This document shows, piece after piece, positions 53,418 through 64,000 of a stretch of DNA of 64,000 nt; position 1 is the stretch's first letter; each line of letters starts with the position of its first letter. Source of the stretch: Cololabis saira (Eukaryota > Chordata > Actinopteri > Beloniformes > Belonidae); NCBI RefSeq assembly GCF_033807715.1, contig NC_084592.1:21514501-21578500 (forward strand), in the 5' to 3' direction. The notes beneath the pieces were generated by a model, which made no database searches, was not told the DNA's origin, and saw only the letters and a program-made list of their open reading frames with translations. Position numbers and translations under genes: made by a program.

Positions 53418-54940
53418 ATGAACAAACTATATGTTGGGAATTTAAGTCCTTCGGTCACTGTCGAGGACTTGGAGCAGCTCTTCGGGGAGAGGAAGCTGCC
53501 CGTGGCCGAGCAGGTCCTCCTCAAATCCGGCTATGCTTTTGTGGACTTCCCCGATCAGAACTCGGCCATAAAGGCTATAGAGACTCTCTCTGGTAAGTGT
53601 GCGGGATTTTGATAAGTGATGCTGCTGGTGACAGGAACATTTCACGGCGAAGTCAAACTGCAAGAGCGCAGTGTGGGTCAGGGAGTCCGAAATGTGAGAT
53701 ATTTATCACTGCTGGTGTTTTTCTTTTTTTGTTTTCTGTTTTCCCTTTTTCTGCTTTTGTTGTTTTTTTTTTTTTTGTGTGCCCGGGACGGTGTTTTTTT
53801 TTTTTTTTGCGACCATCGGAGTTGAGGTGAACGCTCAGTCGTGCACGCTCCAGCAGAAATTGGATAAATGATCGATCACAGGACACACTCGGGGATTTAG
53901 TGCCCGCTCGCTTGAGGAAGACACCGGGGCCGTCCAAAACGCAATTAACGCGCACAATAACCTTTATTTTTTTTTTATATATATATTCTTTGGGAGCTTC
54001 CGACAGTGAGGAGCGCAGCTTTTTGCAATCACCCGCAGGAATGTATGGGATGGTCTGATGGTTCGGGTAGGCATGATTATTTTTCACTTATTTTTTAATC
54101 TTGATTTTATTGAGGGGAGCGCAGTGCAGCCAGCGCCGAAAACTCCTCGGAACCGTGTTCCCCTGGTGTCTGGCTATGTTTTTACGAGGTGTCTTGGAGG
54201 TGGGTCCCGGGGGTCCGGAGGAAAGGGCTCATAAACAGGTAGAGCTGAGTGGGGGACGAGGTGAGACGCTAATTCCGTGCTGCGCCAGGCCACTCATAAT
54301 AGTAACGAAAAGCCGCGTTGAAGCCTCGCCGAGCCGAGGAGCGCTTCAGATTCCCAAAAAAACACCCGGGCTGGCTCAACCTCGGAGAATCGTGCGAGCG
54401 ACCCACCTTCACAAAGACTACAAGTCATTCTCCTTTTTTTTTTGCTGTAAAAAAAAAAGCATCTCCTCTTTGATGTTGCATTCTTTTACTGAGAAGCAGA
54501 GAAAAATGTCCCTCATTGCACCGTGAGAGGGTTGTGGGAGTGGAAAGCATGGCTGCCCATTCCCCCCCCCCATCCACCACCTCACTCCCTCCCTCCTCAC
54601 CAACACACTATATAAGCACATCATGCTTCATTTTTTTTAATTAATTTATTTTTTTGTGCCCCAATAAGTTTAATTTTTACATTTAATGCCTCAATGTTGT
54701 TTTTTTTAATGTAAACAAATGCACTTCACCACTCACGCTCCGCCCGCGCCGTGCAGGCTTACTTTTTTTTTTTTTTTTTTTTTTGCAGGGCTGTTTGAAT
54801 GGGACGCACCTACTTGGTGAAGTGATTCAAAGTGCTGCTTTTGTTACTCTTATGACACTATCAATTTTCGCCCCTACAGGTAAAGTTGAATTACACGGAA
54901 AGGTGATAGAGGTAGACTACTCTGTTCCCAAAAAACTAAG
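53418..54940 (+). CDS. igf2bp2: IGF2 mRNA-binding protein 2, first two coding exons (partial)
   Basis: Coding exons 53418-53592 and 54880-54940 join in phase (1 then 2). They encode about 78 residues of the first [17 protein letters not shown] with the RNP2-type motif, [20 protein letters not shown] with the RNP1-type motif, then [21 protein letters not shown]. The start is the methionine that begins all IGF2BP proteins. The family are cytoplasmic RNA-binding proteins with two RRMs and four KH domains that stabilise and localise mRNAs. [19 protein letters not shown] and VDYSV-KK match IGF2BP2 better than IGF2BP1 or 3. The gene continues beyond the window. The rest of the plus strand is intron 2, which is also very long in mammals. 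The neighbour upstream is tra2b, same strand. Confidence 0.93.
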
Positions 54941-55978
54941 GTAGGCCCACAGTCTGAAACACACACACTCACACTCACACACACTCACTCACACACACTC
55001 ACACATAGTGTCTTACTACGCCTATACTGTGCTGTGCCCCGTGGCAGACTGTGTGACCTGTAGGCTTCCGCGGTGAAATATAGCACGCACATTTCCCTCC
55101 CACCACCCCCTTTTTTTTTTTTCTCGGACGCTTTGTGTCATTCCTGCCACAGCCTCACCGTCTGTGTGCTCTGTGGAGAAAATTTGTAACTGTGTATTTG
55201 TCAAACTAGAGAAAGAAAGCGATAAAAGGAGCGGTTTAGTAGTACCCACGGTTGAATAACACATGGCGGTTGCTGGCGTATCGCGTGATCTGCGACGAGG
55301 CCTTCCTTTCCCACCGCCCCCCCCTACACTGTGGATGCATGCAATAACTGTGTCTTAATTTAAATTCTCGTCGGGGCTTTGATTACACTTTAACACGGAT
55401 TAATGTATACCTTTTTTTCCCCACGCAAGATAAAGTTAAGTTTCATTATTGTCTGTAACACTGCAGTGCACGAGGGATTACATAGCTCTCCGCTGGTTCA
55501 TATATGGCCTCTGTGCGAAAGAAATATTCTGTAAAAACACAAAAACCAAAAAAAAAAAAACTCCACAACTAATAAACGTGCTTTTATCAGCTCGTCTCGC
55601 TCTTAACAAATACGAGAAACCCATTTTTTTTTTAGCAAACAAGCACTATTCTCCTCAATGTAATTTATGTGACATGTTACGCAGCGCTCGACGCAAATAG
55701 ACCCACCCTCCCCCCTTTTCTTTCTAAATTCTCACAACAATGAGTTTCCCTATAGGAAAAAAAAAAGTACATTGCGTGACAAAAAGGTAAATATTCAACC
55801 CCCTTGCGGAAGAACACGTGACCTCTACTCCATGCTCTCCAGTGTTACTCTAGTGCGTTACACCCTCCCCCTTTTTTTCCGCTATAAACCTCCTAAAGAA
55901 TAATGTGTTGGTGTAAAACGCCCGGTGACTGAGCTGCAGTGGTGGGTTCCTCCGCTTTACTGCTCGATGCAAAGGCGT

Positions 55979-55983
<5 letters not shown>

Positions 55984-56021
<38 letters not shown>
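55984..56021. repeat. (GT)n microsatellite
   Basis: About 18 GT units in igf2bp2 intron 2. Confidence 0.95.
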
Positions 56022-56026
<5 letters not shown>

Positions 56027-56396
56027 GCTGCAAGGCGCAACATGGTGTCAGAGCCTGCGCCACTCCCCTCAGTTAATGCGCACGTAGGCCATGGAAACGC
56101 TGGAGAGCCTCAGAATGGCTGCCATGATAGTCCCTGCAACGCTGCATGGCCGTATAGGCGGAATCTGGACCGAGCAAATGTCCATACACTCCATGTGACT
56201 CCCCCCTGCGTGAGTCCAGTCGGCAGTGTGTGCAGCTGCTGGACCTGCGAGCTTGTTTCTGAAAGGGCCTTAAAGAGAAATCTTCGCCATGACTGCGAGG
56301 TCTTGCTTGGAGAGCAGCGTCTCGTGCGTACAGGTGTTCATTTTGAGGAGCGGCGCATTTTCAGTGCTGGAGACATAAATATACACACATATATAC

Positions 56397-56400
<4 letters not shown>

Positions 56401-56486
<86 letters not shown>
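56401..56486. repeat. (TA)n microsatellite
   Basis: About 43 uninterrupted TA units in igf2bp2 intron 2. Confidence 0.95.
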
Positions 56487-56489
<3 letters not shown>

Positions 56490-59400
56490 ATGCTATGTGT
56501 TCACACCGTATAAAAGGGACAATTGTTTGACACGACGTTTTTAATACCCCCCCTCCCCCCCAAAGTTTGCCTGTATTTGTTTTGAGGTTTTCGTGGCTAA
56601 TACATTCACATACATTTAATCTTTTGACACTGAAATTCACATTCAAGATTTATCTCTTTCAATCCACGGAGAATAACATTATCCACATTATAGGTTTTTA
56701 AACATATCATTTTAATTTCTTCCCAGGCATGCATGAGGCACACGGGATATATTGTCATCATCCACTCACAGAGTATTATCCATTTATTAACTTTTATTAA
56801 CAATATTTGCTACACTTTTCATTTAGATAATTACGGACAAATTGGTGGATTTTAAATGTGATTTAAATGTGCTGGTATTTATTGTTGAACTGGTCTTGGT
56901 GTCTACATTTGTGTTTTGGTGATTTTGGGAGTTGTGGAGATTTTTGTGTCATCTTCAGGCCTGTGAGGCTGCTGCAGTTTCACTTTATATTTGCTGTTTA
57001 GCACATAGTTTTGCTGTGTCATGTCTACCACCATATGAGCGTAAACAGTTGATTTAGGTGTGTTTTAAGGGGTTAAATAATTCAGAGTGATTAGGAGTGC
57101 TGTGGTAATGTTTTGACAGCTGAAGTTTCCTATTTGAGCTGCTGGGCCTTTTTAAATGTGGTTTTGATGTCTTGTTTATCGTCTATGCATTATTTCTCCT
57201 CCATAGTCTATGTTTTGATATTCAAATTGCCTCAGAGGCAACAACTATTATTCTTTATGAAGTAAAAAAGCTTTTATTTTTTATTAGTAAGACCTGCTGA
57301 AGCTTCTTTTACCAGAAAATAATGACTAATTAGTTTCACATTATTTGTTACGTTTTGGGCATTTTAAAGTATGTTTTAATTATTTTATTTTCGATTGTGA
57401 ATAAATATGACTAAATATTTAAATTTAGGGTACTTAATATGGATTTGTCCACAGAAAACTGTGATTACGTATTAAAAAGAGTATTTTATGCCTGTGAGCT
57501 TCAGCTTAAAACCTCTATGTATTAAATATTTTATTTAATTGTTAAAACACAAGCCTGATATATAATTGTAGGTTTAAAAGGCAGATTGTTATGTACAAAA
57601 TGCAACAAAATAATAAAACAGTAGAGAAAATAATTGTGTTTCTGTAGAATGATTATTGGAAACATTTCATAATTCATTTCCACTATTCTGTATGGTTCAA
57701 TTTCACTAGAAAAATTAAAATTGTATTATGATAAGAATATATATATAAATATATATTAGTTAAATCAGATTATTTTTTTTCCCATTTTTGTTACCATGTT
57801 TTTAGTGGTAGCTGAAAAAGAAATCCGAGAAAGTGTCTGTTTCTGGTCAAGCTGAGTGAACCTCACAGCACAGAGAGCGTGCCTCGTTGTTAATTGATAT
57901 CAGTGCATAATAAATGATGAGCCATGTTGCTTGACTATCAAATAGGTGGATAAAGTGCTCCTTGTTCTGGGCTTGATCAATAGCAAGTTACCAATATTAA
58001 GCAAGGCAGCGTTGTGGGATAAACAGAAGTCAAGCCATCCGGCTGCGAAAGCATAAAAGTTTGATTAGGTGTTTAATTGTCTTCATTTTATCTCTGACAT
58101 GACTTTAAAAAGCGCTGAAATCAAAACGTGATGAACTTGAGATCGAGTGCTAAGTCATGTCCTACACTTCAGTCGGTTGCAAAAGAATAAACTCAACTGT
58201 CCGTATAAATAAAGCGCTCGACTTAGCGTTATGAAAAAATACTACATGAAGTTCTTTCCATTTGTTTCTTTTTTTTTCTTCTTCTATAAACTGATAAAAA
58301 CCAAGGCGAGGGTGTAAACATCTGCATTGCACCACAGCGTTGCCCATGCAGATGTGTGTGTTGGCCTGTCAGTGCACACTGAGTGAAAACAGGGAAACAC
58401 GATAGCCATCAGTTGATCCACTTTGAATCCATTAATGCTCCCCAGTTGATCATGGTTGAAGGGGAAGCTCTCCGGTTCAGGCTCCGGTTCTGTCCGGAGT
58501 GACAACAGGATCCACATCCGCTGCAGCCTCCTCATGCCTCTCCTCATCTGTCCACGAGGAGGAATTACACAAACTCATTCCTTTTTGTGGACCATTTTCA
58601 GTCCTCAAGAGTATTTAGGTGTTTTTTTTTTTTTTTTAGCTTCCAATCACGCCCCCCACCCCCAAAAGAAAAAAAAAAATCAGTTTTTATGAATCAGCCC
58701 AGGGCTTTTATTTTGAGTGTGCTCAAACCACTGCATTTAAATTCCCAAGCACTGCCGAATTTGTGTTTGTATGGCAATTATTTACTTTTTCATGAAAGCT
58801 GGGTTTTTCTCTTGAAGTGATAACAGACTTGCAGCAGAGTACATAGCTTAAGGGAGCAGCGAAGATCAGATGTGAGAGAATTGTAAATTCATTGTGTGCA
58901 CATCAAACCCGCGAGATCGCTGCTGGAGCTCCCCTGGAAGCGTTTGTACGTATGTACAGTTGCGTCTGTCGAGGGGTTACTTCCCAGGGAGCGGTTGCTC
59001 ACATTCCAACGGCATCCTTTCGCATGACTAAATATGTTACTGTACACTCATTACAAGCAGGATTTAAATAATCAGCCCGGCCGTTGTTGAGGAGGCTTGG
59101 ACGGCTGGGTTGAGGATCGTTGCTCTGACTAAGCCATTGAAATATACTACCAATAACAGGAGAGGAGGGCTGTTCGCCACTCTGAAAGTTTTCACCTGAG
59201 GGGGAACCACACAGCGGGAGAGGAACCGTTACAGGAGCGCTCCGTCACAGTTTCAGCCACACACATGATCAGATTCTTCTGTCTGCGATTGTTATTTGTG
59301 GTCTCGCTGTTATGCATTGTCTCCTTTTGTCATACGTGAATGATTTTATTAATGGAGACACAGCCTAAGGTGGTAGCAAAGGGAACGCTCATTGATCAGA

Positions 59401-60580
59401 GATGAGAGTCGCAAAGCTTCCTTGATCTGAGCCACCGGAGCCATTTTTTCTCCAAAGTGCCTGTCAGAGAACTTGTCCCCCGATGATCTTCCCTCATTGG
59501 CTCGCTGACATCGGCTTCTGTTATGTAGAGACGTCGTATTCTGTCGCTCTTTTATCTTACCTGTGGAAGCAGCATCTCTAAATGCACCCGGGGCCGGGAT
59601 CACTTACTTTCCGGGTGTTCGGGTGTCCATCTTTTGCCTCACCATCTCCTCAGCCCTTGGGAGGAAAGATCTTGATCATTTGGGAAGACAGTTTGAAGAC
59701 GCAGCTTTGCTAAACAGGGTTTGCTGGTATTGTAAATGTGCTCCGTGTGAATATTTAATGATTTATAAATCAGGACTGTTGAGTAGCGCAGATTTTACAC
59801 GTTTATTTTTGGAGAAGTAGTTTAAAGATGCAACAGCTGCTTGAAACCTCCCTTCCTTCTCACTGTCCCTCTGCTGCTTGGTCGGTTTCTCCCATGCGTC
59901 CGTGTGCAGCATAAGAATAGGATAGTCAAATAGAAATAAGACTTAAGAGCCAGAATACTGGACATATAAGTGCGCAGGGTCCTCCCACCGGGCCCACAAG
60001 GGTGTGGTTTCCACAGAGCGGTGGGCAGCTGAGACACACAGCAGGTGGCGTTTCTCACCCACATCATAAAACCATAAAAACGGGTACAACTGAAGACCCC
60101 TGATGGGATTAGAACAGGTGAAAACTCCCACGGAGCCAGCGAGGGTGAGCCAGAGGCTGAAATGCCCTGAAACACTTGTTGAGAGCCGCGTGCTGGGAAT
60201 GTCGTCAGCCCGAATCGGACCAAATGGACTCCTTAATCCCTTCTGTCGGCCCTGGGCTCAACTTTTCTCTTACCTTGATTTTAAAAACGCGGATGGGAGC
60301 CGAGGTGGGGCTAAGCTTTTACGGGATGCGGTGACCAAGAACTTTGAGATTCACATTCCTTGTTGAGTGTTTAAAACAACAAACCACTGAAAAACACTAA
60401 AGGTTGCAAACCCCCTCCTCAAAAAAAAAACCAAAACAAAACAAAGAAGCAAAGCAGCTTCTTACAGACAGCAGATAACCACAAAAAGACAGAAAGAAAG
60501 TTAGGGAAGGAGAACAAACACAACGGCAGGGATGAACAATTTCTAAAAAGAATGACTACAAAAAGTTGAAAAATGACCAC

Positions 60581-60975
<395 letters not shown>

Positions 60976-62266
60976 TATTGAATCTAATGTGCAACTACAC
61001 CATCTATTTCTAAGCACATGCTACAAAATGGCTTTTGAATAGTTTTCTGCTCCACAGCGACCACTATGATTGACATTGATGGTGGGACAAAGAACCAAGA
61101 CGTAGTGCATTTAGTCATTCAATGTTCAATGTTTTTTTTTCTTTTTTGCATCTTGCTCTTTCGCTTTTTTCAGACTTCCATACCGAATTCACAATTTAAC
61201 TTTCAGTTTTTGTGCCAATACGAGAGTTTTTGCTTTCTCTTTCTTATGTGTGGACGTACAGCTGTAGTTGAACAGATCTTTATTACGGTAATGGTAGACA
61301 GAACTGTAACTGCAGACTAGCAGCCAAATGCTGGCAGCCTCTCGTTATCTGTTCGTGCCGCCGGTGGTGGCGTTTGGTAACATGAAGCCGTGGTGACAGG
61401 AAAAGTATCGGGGAAGGCAGGGAGACCAATCAAAACAGTCAAGAAACCCTTCAACACGGAGCAGTTTGCATAATTATTCTGATTAAGAAATGAGTCAAAT
61501 GTAAGATGTAATGTAACTAATGCTGGTGAGGTTCTGCACCAGCCTCGAGAGACTGTAATCTTAAAAACTTTGGACCTGCAGAGGACCGGCGTGCAGCACG
61601 GTCTGCAGCCACGAGCCGCTCCTCATCTCACTGGAGAAAGCGGTTGCCTGGCAATCGAGAAAGGCAAAGCTATGTGCCAAATTGATCGCGGCGCATCACA
61701 CCGCTAAACTGAAGATGCCTGCCGGAACCCTGTAAAAATGTAACATGCAGACAGCCTTGCCAAATGTTTTAATTTGGCCCAGGAGGTATGTTTCCTGTGT
61801 GTCTGCGACGAGTGTCACACCGCTGATTTACTTTTCATTACATATCCTTTCGTCTCCGCTGTGCCACAAATTGAGATCACCCAAACGGTTGGTGTTGCTG
61901 CCATCTGAGCGGTCCCACCAGGGCAAACTTTTAGCTCCAGTGAATTATTGATACGTCATGTTAGAAAATGAAGTTATTCATTTGGCATTCACTAAATAAG
62001 CAACTTTACTTTTGTCTTAAAGGTTTTTAAAACCCTCATGTGGTCCCGGATATGGTCTAACAGGGAAATTATATGCATTTATCGTTTTCATGCAGCTTGT
62101 CTGTGAAACGATCCGTGTAACTGCAGGAGCATCTTTTGATATCAAGGTTTTTTTTCCTTTTTTTGATGTCAGCTCCATATGAAGCTGCAAATGTCGAAAG
62201 ATAGTGAGACGGTGGTCTTCTGACATTTACAGCATCGTGATGTGGGAGCAGAGCCGAGCCATTGTG

Positions 62267-62303
62267 CTCGCGTGTGTGTGTGTGTGTGTGTGTCCGTGTG
62301 TGT
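62267..62303. repeat. short (GT)n tract
   Basis: About 12 GT units with one CC interruption, in igf2bp2 intron 2. Confidence 0.85.
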
Positions 62304-64000
62304 TTACGGGTCGAGCTGTATTCACTTCCAACTGTTCCAGGTTACATTCTAAACGTTGCCATGGGAACCAGATTTGAGTGTTTTTTGCGGGGTTAAAGGA
62401 GGAGAGCTCGAGCGAAGGAGGCCTTTTTTCGAGAATAAACTCAAGGACTGGAGTTTAAGCTGCAACATCCCTGATACAACCCCCCCCCTCCCTCCACCCC
62501 TCCTTGACAAAAAGTTGGGTTTTACTGCGTGACACCTTGAGACTCACGCCACAAGCGAGCGCTGATGTCACTTTCACAGCTGTATGATTACAGGTTAAGT
62601 TTGGCATGAACCGCTGTCAGTTTGTAAGTCCTGTAATTTCCAGCCAGTCCCAGGAGAGCGGAGGCCGTCCACTGGTCGCAGCTGCAGTCCCCAGACTGCA
62701 GTCCAGCTGTGTGTCGGTGAGGCTCCCGTTATGGGCGGCGCAGCGGTCAGAGTGCTGATTTTATATGACAGCGAATGCATAACCTCCGCTAGGTGCCTCA
62801 ATAAAAATCGCCCATGTAAAGCTGTTGCCTCTCTCTCCGAAGCTTTCGAGTGCTCGTTTTCTTTCACACAAGTGCAGAGGAGGAAGCTGCTTGAATACGC
62901 CATGCATCCATGTCATGTCTCGTGACCCCCGTCTTATTCATGAACCCGCTTGCAGCTGTCATTTCCATCCTTTTCCATATGTATGCAGCGGAAGCCGAGA
63001 ACCCGAACAGAACAAGTCATCTACACACAGCTGAGACTCCCCGACACAACCTGGAGCACAGTCTGGCCATTGTGCTTCCTCTGTCTCTGACGGAAGAGGA
63101 AGACGTAGAGAGTTGACTTCCGAATGCAGAGAAAGGAAAAAAAAAAAAAAAAGCTCATGCATGCTTGTACTTTTCTCTTGGAGTGTGCTTCTGCTGCTGC
63201 ATCTCTGCCTCTGCGTGGGGAGGAATGAGCACCGCTGACAGAGGGCAGCGTTTCATCCCCCACTGAGGCTCACCGGCTGGTTGTGTGAGGCTGTGCAGGT
63301 CCCGTCTCCGCGCCGTCCCAGCGGTCCGCTCACAAGTACGGGATTTCTGGGATTTCAGTTCAAGTCAACCCTCCTAACCCCTCCTCACTTGTAGCTGAAC
63401 ATTACTAAGATTCAGACACATTAAATATTAGGAAAGATTATGCCAGATCTTGTCCTCAGCTTCATTCCATGCACCTGTGAAGATATGTGTCCATCAGGTT
63501 TATTTCTATCCCTTTCTATTTCTTTTACTGAATAATAATTTAGATTTCCGACGCGCAACACGCCAGTAGCTTCCTCCATAACTTTTGAGGTCAAGGATTA
63601 ATATCTCCTCAGCTCAGAGACTCGACTTAGAGTGTTTAAAAGAATCCTTTAAAAGGTTTTCTTAGTCAGGGAGATTACTTCTAAACGAAACCATAAACAA
63701 CACCTTAAAAAAAAAAAAGAGTCTGTGTCGTGCAGTCTGCTGGTAGAGAAAATGGATGGATTAAAGAAACTGTCCCTTCATGTCACAGCAATTTCTTGAC
63801 GTAAACATCAGATATTAAAGTTCTCAAAATACATACGATTAGAATAAAAATCGCAAATTTTAATCTAATATTTCCAGAAACTCAGTCCTGTAAGTGTTGG
63901 AATGTTGTTTCTTTTGGCTTGATTTAGTAAAAATGTTTTGTGCAATGTTAATCCTCGTTTTACATTTATTCATTCATTCTTTTAACCTTGTGTTTTGCGC

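Noticed and set aside
53616..54087. Open frames just after igf2bp2 exon 1
   Set aside because: They read through the donor at 53593 into poly-T and G+C-rich intron. The exon 2 join at 54880 explains the gene.

Overview
This is a vertebrate (teleost fish) nuclear genomic window. Genes have short exons with GT-AG or occasional GC-AG introns. Non-coding DNA carries long (TA)n, (TTTC)n, (CA)n and (GT)n tracts, fish-type tRNA-derived SINEs, non-LTR retrotransposon (LINE) scraps and many short non-autonomous DNA transposons with clear target-site duplications. There is no prokaryotic operon, CRISPR array or phage.

Layout. 1-17.3 kb: gene-poor, holding a V-SINE-like element, several truncated LINEs, two hAT-type elements (one carrying a 41-bp minisatellite) and one orphan exon-like sequence. 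17.3-22.5 kb (+): glb1l, a lysosomal-type beta-galactosidase-like gene, 16 coding exons. 23.0-29.3 kb (-): ankzf1, 15 coding exons, tail-to-tail with glb1l. 29.4-36 kb: nested hAT elements, a possibly decayed unrecognised gene on the minus strand and a tRNA-Lys(TTT). 36.1-42.3 kb: two tandem six-cysteine astacin metalloprotease genes and an inverted partial copy of the first. 42.5-43.1 kb: two large foldbacks. 43.5-48.8 kb (+): tra2b, 8 coding exons, with a candidate poison exon in intron 1. 53.4 kb to the end (+): the first two coding exons and part of the large second intron of igf2bp2, which runs off the window.

Glb1l-ankzf1 and tra2b-igf2bp2 are each neighbours in human (2q35 and 3q27), so the window joins two conserved blocks with a fish astacin cluster between them. 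All exon junctions below were derived by hand from splice signals and reading-frame continuity. Family assignment rests on recognisable motifs, not on a database search.

Most notable: the first astacin gene keeps an intact reading frame and zinc ligands but has lost both the catalytic glutamate (Gln) and the Met-turn tyrosine (Phe), predicting a secreted pseudoprotease beside an apparently active paralogue.
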